DNA from: Pseudomonadota bacterium
Lineage (GTDB): Bacteria; Desulfobacterota; Desulfobulbia; Desulfobulbales; SURF-16
DNA: 49,008 nt
Assembly (NCBI GenBank): GCA_018822545.1
Contig: JAHJKA010000090.1
Coordinates: 1 to 49,008 of the forward strand
Direction of reading: 5' to 3'
A program made the translations under genes and the position numbers. This document shows positions 26,010 through 36,800 of the stretch, piece by piece. The stretch's first letter is position 1. The number at the start of each line of letters is the position of its first letter. The notes below the pieces were generated by a model. That model saw nothing but the letters and a program-made list of their open reading frames with translations, did not search any database and was not told the DNA's origin.

Positions 26010-27080
26010 ATGAGCGACGAATTCATCCGGGAAATCCGCATTAATCCCATTGTGCCGGCCGAATCGGTGCTGGTTTCCACGGAACGGAGCAAACGGCCGC
26101 GCTCCAAGGAGGAGCCGGCGCCGCGTGACAGCCGCCGCCATGTGGAGAGCTGTCCGTTTTGTCGTGGCAACGAGGCGCTGACGCCGCCGGAAATTCTGCG
26201 CGTGCCGGTGGCGGGTGAGTGGCAGGTCCGCATGGTCAGGAACCTCTATCCGGTCTTGGGTGACGATCATAGCGATTCGGCCCTGTTTTTTGGAGTGCAG
26301 CGGGCCATCGACGGCTATGGGCGCCACGAGGTGATCATCGATCATGCCGATCATGGCATGGTGCTGCACCACATGGCCGAAGAGCATCTAGCTGTTTTGC
26401 TCGGGGTGTACCGCGACCGCATGCGGGCCCTGTTCGACAAGGATGCCCGCCTCCGTTTCATCCTGGTCTTTAAAAATTTCGGGCCGGCGGCCGGTGCCAG
26501 CATCCCCCACACCCACAGCCAGCTCATTGCCATGCCAGTGGTGCCGCGCAACATTCAAGACGAGGTGGATAACAGCCGCGCCTATTTCCAGAAAACAGGC
26601 AAGTGTATTTTTTGTTCATTGATCGATGAGGCCCTGACCCTGGAGGCCACGGTGTACGACCGTACCTCCGGTAAGCTGCGACGGCGTATCGACGTGGGGC
26701 AGTATATCGTTGAGCGTTCCGACCATTTCATCGCCATCAAGCCCTTTGCCAGCCGTTTTGAGTGGGAGATTCATATCCTGCCCCTGCGGCATAGCCATGA
26801 TTTTTTGGATGTCAGTCAAGAAGAGCTGGCGGATTTCGCCCGCGTGCTGCGGCGCAGCATGGCGCGCCTTGATGCCGTGGTGGGCGATGTCCAGTACAAC
26901 TATTTTCTCCATTCCGCCCCCCGCCATGCCGGGCCAGAGGTGCCGGCCAGCTACCATTGGCATCTGGAGATCTGTCCGCGCACCAGCATTCCCAACGGCT
27001 TTGAGATTGGTTCCGGCCTCTTTGTCAACACCATCAGCCCTGAGGATGCGGCGCGGCGGTTGCGCGAGGTGATTATCTGA
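26010..27080 (+). CDS. galT: galactose-1-phosphate uridylyltransferase-like (HIT superfamily)
   Basis: 356 residues. CPFCRGNE near residue 47 is the zinc-binding start of GalT proteins, and GASIPHTHSQLIAMP near 165 is the HxHxQ active-site motif with the His nucleophile. A second half repeats the fold (CIFCSL; HWHLEICPR). GalT exchanges UMP between UDP-glucose and galactose-1-phosphate in the Leloir pathway. The open frame begins 40 codons earlier, but family similarity starts at the ATG at 26010, which has a G-rich AAAAGGGG upstream. No galK or galE is nearby, so the substrate may be another sugar- or adenylyl-phosphate. It stands alone, between divergent ferritin and convergent tamA. Confidence 0.8.
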   Translation: MSDEFIREIRINPIVPAESVLVSTERSKRPRSKEEPAPRDSRRHVESCPFCRGNEALTPPEILRVPVAGEWQVRMVRNLYPVLGDDHSDSALFFGVQRAIDGYGRHEVIIDHADHGMVLHHMAEEHLAVLLGVYRDRMRALFDKDARLRFILVFKNFGPAAGASIPHTHSQLIAMPVVPRNIQDEVDNSRAYFQKTGKCIFCSLIDEALTLEATVYDRTSGKLRRRIDVGQYIVERSDHFIAIKPFASRFEWEIHILPLRHSHDFLDVSQEELADFARVLRRSMARLDAVVGDVQYNYFLHSAPRHAGPEVPASYHWHLEICPRTSIPNGFEIGSGLFVNTISPEDAARRLREVII

Positions 27081-27122
27081 AAGAAATTAAGAATATCGTC
27101 GACTTTCAGCTTTTTTGCCCGA

Positions 27123-27204
27123 TGTAGGAGCTCGCCCCTGCGAGCGATTGAGGTGATCAAGATTTCAAGCCTCCCCTTTTCGCTCGCAGGGGCGAGCTCC
27201 TACA
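27123..27204. repeat. REPIN-like inverted repeat
   Basis: Two perfect 24-nt arms (27123-27146 and 27181-27204, beginning TGTAGGAGCTCGCCCC) face each other across 34 bp. The sequence resembles the TGTAGGAGC family of REP elements known from pseudomonads. It lies between convergent galT and tamA, a typical REP location, and may also act as a bidirectional transcript end. No other copy is in this window and no REP-associated transposase is seen. Confidence 0.75.
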
Positions 27205-27280
27205 AGACAAAGCCCCTCGTGCTGCCATTTCCCCTGATAATGAATGCCTGGTTGAAATAGAGTAGTAATCTAGCTGGCCC

Positions 27281-29434
27281 TTAAAAGGCCATGCCGATGC
27301 TGAAGTGGATGGTCAAGGCGTTCTCGCCGCGGTCTTCATCCAAGTCCGGGTTCCAGGCGAAATCAAGGCGCACCGGTCCGATGGGCAGCAGGTAGAGGAG
27401 GCCCATCCCCAGGGCCGGTCGGAAATCGTTGAAATAATCATCCAGGGTGTCGGCGATGACATCGGAACGGTTGGTGTAGGGCGGTTTGTTGAGCTCATCC
27501 AGAGAACGATTGGGCGCGATGTTGCCGTAATCGACAAACAGGGTGCCCGCCGTGTTGTTACCAAGCTGCTGGCGCAACTCAATGCCGGCAACGTTATATG
27601 CCATGCCGCCCACCGGGTCGCCGGAAAGATCCCGGGGCCCAAGTTCCGATTCCTTGAAGCTTCGCACCGTGTTTTCGCCGCCGTTGAAAAATCGTTCAGC
27701 CAGAGGAATGGTGATCTGATTGCGACCAGGGACGATGAGTCCCGTATCATAGCGCAGGCCCAGGGTGGTTTTGCGGCCAAGCTTGGTAAAGTGGCGCAGG
27801 CCGGCAGTGCAGCGCCAGAACGAGAGTTGGCTGCCGATGGCTGGCTCGGCCACCTCCACGGCGCCATAAAGTTTGAGACCCTTGGTGGGGAAGAACAGGT
27901 CGTTGCGGCTGTCCCAGGTTGCCTGGGTCTTGGCACTGGCCACGTTGTAATCGCTTTCCATGTTTTCCACAGCCGGATCGGCGCTGATGTCGAGGGTCTT
28001 GGTTTGCTTGTAAAGATAACCCAGGGTGAACTCCAGGTTTTTACTATATTTTTTGGTCAGCATGATCGAGCTCCCCATTTCTTTACGGGTAAAGGAGGGT
28101 TCTTCGCGACGCCTGAAATAAACCGGAATGTCGGCGGTGATGTCATGGCCGAGCAGCCAGGGATCGCTCAATGTTGCCTGGACATTTTCACTACGCAGGG
28201 AGGCGCCCGCCTCAAGGAGGATGGTGCGGCCGGAACCGAACAGGTTGCTGTCCTGAAAGCCGGCACCGCCGCGCAGCATTTCGTACGAACCCCAACCTGT
28301 ATGAAAAAAGAGCTGCCGGGCCGGGGCCTCCTCCAGGTCGAGGGTAAGCGTCCGGCTCGCGGGTTCTTCGTCAGCTGGCAAGTCGATGCCGACCCGGTTA
28401 AAAAGACCGGTCTGGTGGAGGTTACGGAAGGATTCCCTTTTTTTACTCAGGCTGAATGTGTCGCCGGGTTTCAGAGCCAGGCGCTCCATGATGAAGGCTT
28501 CCTCAGTGCGGTTATTGCCGGTGATGGTGACGGCGCGGATGGTTACTTTGGGGCCGCTGGCAATGCGGCAGCTGAGAATAATAGAGTCACCCTGCGGCTG
28601 TTCACTGACCTCGACTGTGGTGTCAGGAAAACCCAGGTTGCCGTATATTTCCTGAATCCGGCTCTTGAGCATAAGTTTGCGACGGCGGAAAAAAGGTTGG
28701 CCGATATGGGTGCGGCTCGCGAGCTCAAGGGCGTTTTCAGCTTCGACAAGGACATCGCCGCTAAATGTAACGGCGCTGATGACAATATGTTGGCCTTCAT
28801 CAATGGATATGGTGACCGTCACCCGGGCGCGGTCGCTGGAAAAAGTATATTGGGGCTCCTTGATGCTGACGTTCATGTAGCCCTCGCTGTAGTAAAAATC
28901 ACGCATAGAGCTGATGACCTCATCAATGGCTGCCTCCACAAAGATCTGCTGGCCAAGGCCAAGCAGGCCAGTATGCTTACTGGTAAAATAGGCCAGCAGC
29001 TTTTCGGTACTGAAGGCGATATTCCCCTCCAAATGCAGTTCCTCCAGAACAACGCGGGGGCCCTCGGTAACGGCAAAGGTCAGCAGCACCTGGTGCTCTT
29101 GGTGGCTTGCCGTGTAACTGACGGCGGCAAAGGCAAATCCTGCCCGGCGATAGGCGGTTTCCATTTGAAAGGCGGCATCATCGGCCAGGGAATCCCGGTA
29201 TATGCCGTGACTCAGATCCTGAAACTCAAGGGTTGCCGCGGTCTGTAGTTCTTTATCGGAAAGGTGGTTGTTGCCGGTAAAGCGGGTGACTACAGGCACT
29301 GGTTTTGCGGCGCTGTTTTCATGCTGGATGGTTGTCTCGGTGGTGCCGGTATTGCCAACAGCAGCAAAGGGTAGCGGCATGACAATCATAATAAGCAGAA
29401 TCAGGAGTGTCCGGGTAATCAATTGTCTCTCCAT
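27281..29434 (-). CDS. tamA: outer-membrane translocation/assembly protein TamA (Omp85 family)
   Basis: 717 residues: a signal peptide (about 1-27), POTRA domains at about 50-370 and a C-terminal 16-strand barrel ending in Phe (TIHFSIGMAF). The barrel carries GGENTVRSFKE, the counterpart of the VRGF/Y lock motif, and ALGMGLLYLLPIGPVRLDFAWNP, typical of D15 antigens. TamA is the outer-membrane partner of TamB and helps insert autotransporters and possibly move lipids to the outer membrane. The open frame runs 65 codons further upstream into tamB, but the signal peptide starts at 29434, one base after the tamB stop, so the pair is translationally coupled. Three or more POTRAs versus BamA's five and the tamB neighbour favour TamA over BamA. 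Confidence 0.9.
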   Translation of the reverse strand: MERQLITRTLLILLIMIVMPLPFAAVGNTGTTETTIQHENSAAKPVPVVTRFTGNNHLSDKELQTAATLEFQDLSHGIYRDSLADDAAFQMETAYRRAGFAFAAVSYTASHQEHQVLLTFAVTEGPRVVLEELHLEGNIAFSTEKLLAYFTSKHTGLLGLGQQIFVEAAIDEVISSMRDFYYSEGYMNVSIKEPQYTFSSDRARVTVTISIDEGQHIVISAVTFSGDVLVEAENALELASRTHIGQPFFRRRKLMLKSRIQEIYGNLGFPDTTVEVSEQPQGDSIILSCRIASGPKVTIRAVTITGNNRTEEAFIMERLALKPGDTFSLSKKRESFRNLHQTGLFNRVGIDLPADEEPASRTLTLDLEEAPARQLFFHTGWGSYEMLRGGAGFQDSNLFGSGRTILLEAGASLRSENVQATLSDPWLLGHDITADIPVYFRRREEPSFTRKEMGSSIMLTKKYSKNLEFTLGYLYKQTKTLDISADPAVENMESDYNVASAKTQATWDSRNDLFFPTKGLKLYGAVEVAEPAIGSQLSFWRCTAGLRHFTKLGRKTTLGLRYDTGLIVPGRNQITIPLAERFFNGGENTVRSFKESELGPRDLSGDPVGGMAYNVAGIELRQQLGNNTAGTLFVDYGNIAPNRSLDELNKPPYTNRSDVIADTLDDYFNDFRPALGMGLLYLLPIGPVRLDFAWNPDLDEDRGENALTIHFSIGMAF

Positions 29435-29435
29435 G

Positions 29436-32400
29436 TCACTGAAACCGGAAGATGGTTTTGATCCCGGCATTAATGTTGCCGTAGACATCTTTTTCACTGG
29501 TAAGCACCAGATGGTCATTGGGGTAGAGGACGCCGTCGGCCAGGCGAAACTCCGCTTCAACCGTGTTTTCACCGGTCTTGGTGATCTGGCGGCCGATATC
29601 AAGTTCAAAGCGGTCGAGGATCGATTCATCAGTGGCCGATGAGTCGCCGCTAAACCAATTCGCCAGCAACCCCTTGCCCAGGTAGACGGCCATATTCATC
29701 CCGGCGGTGATTGTTTGGTTTTTACTGGAACCGTTCTTGGGTGGTGTGCCGGTGAGAACCAGGAGCAACAAGGCCTCCTCGGACAGCGGTGGGATGGATG
29801 ACAGGGTGATAATCGGTTCATCGGCTGTGCCCTGGAGTTGCATGCTGATATCATAGCCGGCCAGGCGTGACTGGGCGCTCAGATTGAAGGCAGGCAGGTC
29901 CGGCTCCTGTTCGGAAAAGCGGATCACCCCGCCGGTAATGATAACCTTGCCGGCCGGCACCGAGATTTTGGTGGTGTCCATATAGACCTCGCCTTTTAAA
30001 ACCGGTAATTCACCGGTGCCGACCAGCAGCAGTTCCGGCCGGAACGATCCCTTGGCCAGATTGTTCTGCAGCAAAAAAGGCTGGCGGCTGTGGAGACGTA
30101 CTTCAAATTGCATGTCACGCCAAGGCGGCTCGGCCAGGGAAAAGATCGAGTCCATGACTTTTTTCGGTCGGGCTGATTCGCGAAAAAGACCGAGAAAATC
30201 TACATTGCGGCTGTAGCGGGCATCGGTAAGCCAGATGTCGCCTGCCAGGCGCATTTTTGCCAAAGGGCCTTTCATGGTGAGCAGGGTGTCACCGCGCACC
30301 TTCATATCTTCGTCGCGATAAAAAAGGATGTTCTGTCCATCCAGGCGGGCATCGACCTGAAAGCCGCCCTGGTCATCACGAAGAAGGCTGCCGGTCATGG
30401 CAAAGGGCGCCCCCCCCATCTGGCCGGTGAGATTTTTGACCTGCACGGTGTGGCCATCCAGGTTCAGCTCCGCGGCCAGTGATTCCAGGGCCGGGACCAT
30501 GGACCGTAAGCGGAGTTCCCCATCGTAAACGGTCACGGTACCGGTGATGGCGGGATTGGCCACCGGCCCTTTGGCCACCAGGGTGGCCTCCACGCTGCCC
30601 TTGAGACGTCTGATTTCTTTGTGTTGAGCTGCCAGCCAGCTGATGTCGGTGCTTTTTAGGGTGAAGCGCATATCCAGATCGCCGGGCAGGGCATGCATGT
30701 CAGCAGTCGAAAAAACTTCACCCAGGGCGGCAAAGCCTGTCCATGTGCCACTACCGGTAAGGTCGAAATTATTGCCTGCCAAGCGGAAGGTCTTGATGGC
30801 AAGTTGATCCTGGGCCAGGCGCATGTCTAAGCGGACAGAAAATAGCTGGCTGGTTAAGGGTTCCGGCAGGAAAGGCAGGGCCATTTCCTGGATTTCAGCA
30901 GTGAACACGCCCTGGGGGTTGGCGATGGTGCCAGACAGTTTGAGCAGGGCGCTCAGGTTGCCGCGCACCGGATTATCCTGCGGGATGACTTCGGCCGGCA
31001 GGGTTGTTTGCGGCAGGGAGAACTCCGCCTCCACATCAAGGGGGGTAGCCAGGATTTTTTGATGGAACAGATCATAGGGCAGCCGACCTTTGGCGGTAAT
31101 GTGCTGGTTGTTTTTGTTGTGCCAGGCAAACTTCTTGATGTCGATGCCGCCGTCGGCAATTTCAAAGGCAAAAGAACCGGAAAACGGCATCGGCAGTTGC
31201 GGACCCTGGAGAGTGGCAACCGTACCTGTGGCGATGATCCGCGGCGCTGTGGTTGTGCCGGTGATCGTGATTTGGACATTGCCACCGGAGAGAAAATACG
31301 CAGGGTTTAATTCTGTGGTCAGCCAGCCATGGCTTTCCAGACCCGTAGCCGTGAGGACAAGATCGTGTGCTGCCCCGCCGCTGATGGCGCCCTGGATGAC
31401 AATGGTTTCAGTTTTGCCGCGTAGAATGAGGTTGTCGATGTGCAGCCTACCCTGATCGTGATGAGCAATGGTAATGGTTGCCGGTTGCGCTAAGTCCAGG
31501 AGGCGTTCGTGCTTGGTTAGTGCTAAGTGGCTTAGGGCCAGGGTCGTGGTGTCGGGTCCGATGGTCAGAGAACCGGCAAGGCGGGTACGAATGATGTCAG
31601 TGGTGGCACTGGCCTGAATTCGGTAGTTGTCTTTTGCCAGCTCGTGCACCACAAGGGTCAGCTGATCATAGGCTGTTGTGCCGAGGAAACCCTTGTCGGC
31701 CGTGGCCTTGATTGCAAGTTTACCCGCAGCAGGTTGATGTGCCTCAAGGTGAATCTGGCCGCTGATATTGTCCGGGAGATTCAAGAAAGTTCGGTAGGCA
31801 GCGATCTCGGCAATGGATGCCTCGCCGCTGAATGCAAGTATCTGCAGGTCCGGCAGGCCTATACTGCCACTCACGGACAGTTGGTCCGGGCCGCTTGTAA
31901 AATCAAGGGATTTAATGAAAAGTGTCTGACGGTCTACTTGGCCAACCGTTACCACTTTGCCGGCGGGATAGTTTCCATAGGAAAAATTGTCGGCGGCGAG
32001 GGAAAAAGCGGCCTGCGGCTCGGCCAAGGTGCCATGGGCCTTGATGGAACCGGTAAGATTACCAGCAAGCGCGGGCAGTTGGAAAAGGGCGCCCATCTTT
32101 TCCAGATCGGAGATATTCACCCTGAGATCAGCGCTGAAAGGCGCGGAGGCAAGGGCGGCTGAGCTGGTGGGCAGGGTCAGTTCGGCCTTGGTGGTGGCGA
32201 TGGTCGATGATGCCATCTCCAGCCTGGCCTGGCTCATGATAAGGCGGCCGTTGTGCAGAGCGCCGGCAATGGTCAGCTGATGTTGCGGCAGACTCTGGCC
32301 CGGCAGTGGTTTGGCTGAGTCGGGTTGGCCAAGGCGTTGTAAGGCCGGCAAGTCTGATGATTCAAGGGCCAACTGTTCAATAGCGGTTTTATGTAAGGCG

Positions 32401-33515
32401 GGCCAGAGTCCTTGGTCAAGGGTGGACAGCGGCAGTGATGCTCCTGTTAGGGAGAATCGGTTGCTTCCACTCTCAAGGTGCAGGGTTGTAACCGCCAGGA
32501 CTTCGTGAGCCAACTTGCTGGCAAGAGTGCCGGCAAAAGTGACGGCCCCGAGGCGACCGTGCTCCAAGGTGAGGGTCACCTCGCTGTCCAGGGTCTGGAG
32601 GGGGCTGTCCAGCGCCATTTTTGTCTTGATGCGGCCGGAAAGAAATCCTGCCAGGGGCGGCAGAGAGGGGGCGGCGGCCTTGATAAGCCGTTCCGGCAAC
32701 GGCCATTTGTCCAGGTTGACTTGCAGGGCAAGGTCCTTTTCGTTGCCATGGCCGGTGAAGTCTAAGTGGGCAGGCCCTTGCTCAAAGCGGCCACTCACCT
32801 GGACCACATTGTCTACCGTGTTGAAATCCACCTGGGTTCGTCCCTGCACCGCCTTGCCATTGACCATGATCTTGTCAACAGCAAGGGTTTGCGGGGAGTA
32901 GGCCAGGCTTATCTTTAGGGAGGAGAGTGGCAGGTCATTTTCAGCGATTTTGGCTTCAAAATCAGTGATGGTAACGAGCAGAGGTTGGCTTCCCCCCTGA
33001 ACTTTGTCGATTTTGACCGATGTCTTTGCCGAGGTACAGGAAAAACTGTCCGCCAGCACCGTGACAGAAACGTCTTTTATCTTCAGCGGCGGCAGGCTGG
33101 CAGGGAGATAGTCTGCCAGTTGGAATGGTTCTTCTGCGCTGGTACCTTTTGAGCGGGCATCGACCCGGATTTCGCCGCCTGTCCCTGAGAGGACAAGGGT
33201 TTCGAGAAAAGGATCAAGGCCACGGATCAGGGCCGGCAAAAAGTAGCGGGCCCTGACCGTATCAAAGGCGAGATACAGCTCCGGATTATCCGATTGCCCC
33301 TGGCTGATGACAACCTCATTGAAGGCAAAGTTGCTGAACAGGTCACCACCATAAGAACCCACCGTGGTTTGCAGGCCATACTCCGTGTCAAGATAGGCGA
33401 TGATGGCCCGGCTCAGGTAAGGGCCGGCAAGGAAGGTCCGCAGCAAAACAACAGCAATTACCACAGCGCAAGCCATGGAAAAAAAGAAGATATGCCGGGG
33501 ACGGAAAAATTTCAT
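29436..33515 (-). CDS. tamB: translocation/assembly protein TamB (AsmA-like, DUF490)
   Basis: 1359 residues: one N-terminal inner-membrane helix (about 10-30), then a very long periplasmic region of repeated beta-rich AsmA-like segments, and the conserved C-terminal TamB domain from about 1000 (for example TGGVIRFSEQEPDLPAFNLSA and ALLLLVLTG). Such proteins are predicted to form a hydrophobic groove bridging the two membranes, carrying phospholipids outward. It directly precedes tamA with a one-base gap. The ribosome site is weak. It lies 342 bp downstream of the RND gene, separated by a long hairpin repeat, so it probably has its own promoter. Confidence 0.92.
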   Translation of the reverse strand: MKFFRPRHIFFFSMACAVVIAVVLLRTFLAGPYLSRAIIAYLDTEYGLQTTVGSYGGDLFSNFAFNEVVISQGQSDNPELYLAFDTVRARYFLPALIRGLDPFLETLVLSGTGGEIRVDARSKGTSAEEPFQLADYLPASLPPLKIKDVSVTVLADSFSCTSAKTSVKIDKVQGGSQPLLVTITDFEAKIAENDLPLSSLKISLAYSPQTLAVDKIMVNGKAVQGRTQVDFNTVDNVVQVSGRFEQGPAHLDFTGHGNEKDLALQVNLDKWPLPERLIKAAAPSLPPLAGFLSGRIKTKMALDSPLQTLDSEVTLTLEHGRLGAVTFAGTLASKLAHEVLAVTTLHLESGSNRFSLTGASLPLSTLDQGLWPALHKTAIEQLALESSDLPALQRLGQPDSAKPLPGQSLPQHQLTIAGALHNGRLIMSQARLEMASSTIATTKAELTLPTSSAALASAPFSADLRVNISDLEKMGALFQLPALAGNLTGSIKAHGTLAEPQAAFSLAADNFSYGNYPAGKVVTVGQVDRQTLFIKSLDFTSGPDQLSVSGSIGLPDLQILAFSGEASIAEIAAYRTFLNLPDNISGQIHLEAHQPAAGKLAIKATADKGFLGTTAYDQLTLVVHELAKDNYRIQASATTDIIRTRLAGSLTIGPDTTTLALSHLALTKHERLLDLAQPATITIAHHDQGRLHIDNLILRGKTETIVIQGAISGGAAHDLVLTATGLESHGWLTTELNPAYFLSGGNVQITITGTTTAPRIIATGTVATLQGPQLPMPFSGSFAFEIADGGIDIKKFAWHNKNNQHITAKGRLPYDLFHQKILATPLDVEAEFSLPQTTLPAEVIPQDNPVRGNLSALLKLSGTIANPQGVFTAEIQEMALPFLPEPLTSQLFSVRLDMRLAQDQLAIKTFRLAGNNFDLTGSGTWTGFAALGEVFSTADMHALPGDLDMRFTLKSTDISWLAAQHKEIRRLKGSVEATLVAKGPVANPAITGTVTVYDGELRLRSMVPALESLAAELNLDGHTVQVKNLTGQMGGAPFAMTGSLLRDDQGGFQVDARLDGQNILFYRDEDMKVRGDTLLTMKGPLAKMRLAGDIWLTDARYSRNVDFLGLFRESARPKKVMDSIFSLAEPPWRDMQFEVRLHSRQPFLLQNNLAKGSFRPELLLVGTGELPVLKGEVYMDTTKISVPAGKVIITGGVIRFSEQEPDLPAFNLSAQSRLAGYDISMQLQGTADEPIITLSSIPPLSEEALLLLVLTGTPPKNGSSKNQTITAGMNMAVYLGKGLLANWFSGDSSATDESILDRFELDIGRQITKTGENTVEAEFRLADGVLYPNDHLVLTSEKDVYGNINAGIKTIFRFQ

Positions 33516-33857
33516 AAAACTGGGGAAGAAAATGGGGTTGATGGAGATTTTTGATTTTGCTTACCACACGCATCTATATACTTTTGCAGACACCATGTCT
33601 ACGAAGTGAAGGACTAAAGAAAGGTGGCGGTGGCTGAAGATGTGCGGGGGGCAAGAAAATTGTCGGTTCATCGTCGCAGTCAGGGAAAAACTGTTTCTCA
33701 ACACAAAGGCATTCTTTTCAATACCCCCTTGAGGGGTACAAAGACACAGAGGGCTTACATAAAGAAAACCTTTGTGTTGAGAAACAGGGCTCACGTGAAG
33801 ACAGCGGTTCCGGCAGAAAGTTCAGGCCTTTGGCCCTTTATTTTATAAGGGCGGTCA
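33516..33857. other. intergenic region with a long inverted repeat
   Basis: No gene. It separates the end of the RND efflux operon from tamB. Its main feature is the hairpin element at 33691-33787. I cannot place a promoter for tamB with confidence. Confidence 0.5.
33691..33787. repeat. 97-bp inverted-repeat element
   Basis: Perfect 19-bp arms (CTGTTTCTCAACACAAAGG at 33691-33709 and its complement at 33769-33787) flank a 59-bp core. The core has a small central hairpin, TACCCC-N5-GGGGTA. Arms plus a structured core suggest a non-autonomous repeat (MITE- or REP-like), or a large transcript-ending hairpin after the RND gene. No coding frame of note and no target-site duplication that I can define. 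Confidence 0.6.
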
Positions 33858-36800
33858 TCAGGCCGGCTGGTCGTGTTTTTTGAGCATGAAATAGAGGACT
33901 GGTACGGCCATGCGGCTGATGAGCAGGGAGGCGATTTCGCCGAACATCAGCGAGATGGCCAGCCCCTGGAAAATAGGATCGGCCAGGATCACCGAGGCAC
34001 CCACCACCACGGCCAGGGCAGTGAGCAGCATGGGGCGGAAGCGGATGGCGCCAGCCTCAACCACCGCCTCGGCCAGGGGCAGGCCGTGGCTGCGGCGCAG
34101 TTCGATAAAATCCACCAGGATGATGGAGTTGCGCACCACGATACCGGCGCCGGCCATGAAACCGATCATGGAGGTGGCGGTGAAAAAGGCGCCGAAGGCC
34201 CAGTGGGCCGGCAGGATGCCGATCAGCGAGAAGGGGATGGCCGCCATCACCACCAGCGGCACCCAGTAATCCTTGAACCAGCCCACCATCAGCATATAGA
34301 TCAGGATCATCACGGCGCAGAAGGCCAGGCCGAGATCGCGGAAGACCTCCAGGGTGATGTGCCACTCGCCGTCCCACTTGAGGGCCGGCGCCGATTCATT
34401 AAAGGGTTGCTGGAGGTTGAAGATGTCAAGCGTTGCCTGGGCGCCGCCATAGTCACGGCCATCCAGTTTGGCCAGTTCCTTGTTGAGGGCCAGGATGGCG
34501 TAGGCCGGGCTTTCAGCCGCACCGGCCACGTCAGCAGTGACATAGATCACCGGTCTGAGATTCTTGCGGTAGATGGGCTGATCGATGTCCTCTTCGGAGA
34601 CTTTAACCAGTTCCCGCAGGGGGATCGTCATCTGATTGCCGCCGGCCCGCAGTTGGATATTGAGCACACCATCCACCCGGGCTCGCAACTCTTGGGGGAG
34701 CTGGAGGATGATGGCAATATCCTCCTTGTCTGTGGGGCGATGAAAGAGATCAATGGCCTGGCCTTTGAGGGCCAGCTCCACGGTGCGGCTGATCTCGCCG
34801 GCGGAGATACCGTTTAAGGCAGCCTTTTCCTTGTCCACGGTGATGACCAGCTTGCGGCGCGGTTCTTCCCGGTACCAGTCCACATCCACCACGCCGTCGG
34901 CGTTGGTGAGCAATTCTTTTACTCGCCCAGCCAGGTTGACCCGGGCTCCCTCGCTGCCACCATAGATCTCAGCCACCAGGGTCTGCAACACCGGCGGTCC
35001 GGGCGGCACCTCGGCCACGGCCACGGCCGCCCCATATTTTTTGGCAATGGCCGTCACTTCCGGCCGCACCCGTTTGGCGATGTCGTGGCTCTGGGCCGCG
35101 CGTTCGCTTTTAGGCAGCAGATTGATCTGGACATCGGCCAGATGGGTGCTCTGCCGCAGATAATAATGGCGGACCAGGCCGTTGAAATTAAAGGGCGAGG
35201 CCGTGCCGGCGTAAACCTGGTAGTTGACCACCTCGGGTTCGCGGCCCACCACCGCCGCCATCTCGCGGGCCACTGTGCTCGTTGCTTCCAGGGTGGAGCC
35301 TTCCGGCATGTCGAGGATGAGCTGAAACTCGCTCTTGTTGTCAAAGGGCAGCATCTTGACCTTGACCAGGCCGAAATAGACCATGGAACAGGAGCCGAGC
35401 AACAGGACGATGATGGCGGCAAAGAAGAGGGTGCGCCAGCCGCTGTGGCCCAGAAGGGGATCCATGACCTGGTGGTAGAGGCGGGTGAAAAAATCCTGGG
35501 GGGCGTGGTCGTGGTCGGTGTCGCCAGCCCCTTCTTCAACGGCGCATTCTGCCGGGCTGCATTTTTTGCGCAGCACCCGGATGGCCGCCCAGGGTGTCAC
35601 GGTAAAGGCGATGATCAGCGAAAAGAGCATGGCGGCCGTGGAGCCGATGGGGATTGGCCGCATATAGGGGCCCATCAGGCCGCCGACAAAGGCCATGGGC
35701 AAAATGGCGGCAATCACCGCCAGGGTGGCGAGGATGGTGGGGTTGCCCACCTCGTTCACCGCGTCTTCAGCGATCACGGTCAGGCTGCGATTTTTGTTGG
35801 ACGACAGGCGGAGATGGCGGACGATGTTTTCCACCACCACAATGGCGTCATCCACCAGGATGCCGATGGAGAAGATCAGGGCAAAGAGGGTGATGCGGTT
35901 GAGGGTATAGCCGTACAAATAGAAAAGCAGCAGGGTCAGGGCCAGAGTGGAGGGGATGGCGAGGATGACAATGATCGATTCGCGCCAGCCCAGAAAGAGC
36001 AGGATGAGCAAGGTGACGCCGAAGACGGCGATGCCCATGTGCAAGAGGAGTTCATTGGATTTTTCCGCCGCTGTTTCGCCGTAATTACGGGTGACGGTGA
36101 CCTCGACCTCGGCCGGAATGAGGCGGCCGCGCAGGGAATCGATTTTGCTGAGGATGGTGTCCACCACATGAACGGCATTGGCGCCCGGTCTCTTGGCCAC
36201 CGACAGGGTGACCGCCGCTTCTTCAGGCTGGCCGTGGCCCGGCCCGAAGAGGACGTAGTTGTCCGGCTCCTGGGGGCCGTCGATGATCTCGGCAACGTCA
36301 TGGAGATACACGGGTTTGCTGCCATGGACGCCAAGCACCAGCCGACCAATTTCATCTGCCGAGGTAAAGAATTGGCCGGTCTGCACCAGAACTTCGTTGT
36401 TCATGGCCTGCAGGACACCGGAGTGGCTCTGTTGGTTGGCCTCTTGCAGGCGCCCCACGATGTCGTTTACGGTCAGATGGCGGGCGGCCAGGCGGGCCGG
36501 GTCAAAGAGGATGCGGAGCTGGCGGCGGAAGCCGCCGATGAGTTTGGTCTCGGCCACGGCATGGATATTTTTGATGGCATCATCCACCTGGGCTGCCAGG
36601 CGGCGCAGGGTGTAATGGTCGTAGACCTTGCTGTGGAAGGTCAGCGCCAGCACCGGCACGTCGTCAATGGTGTGCGGTTTGATCAGGGGATGGGAAACCC
36701 CTTGGGGAATCCGGTCGAAATTGGTGGCCAGTTTCTGGTTGAGGCGAACAATGGCATCTTCCAGCTTTTCACCCACGTAAAAACGGGCGATCAAAAGGCT

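Noticed and set aside
27305..29248. Long plus-strand open frame (647 codons)
   Set aside because: It is antisense to tamA, which has clear Omp85 features; no family similarity on the plus strand.
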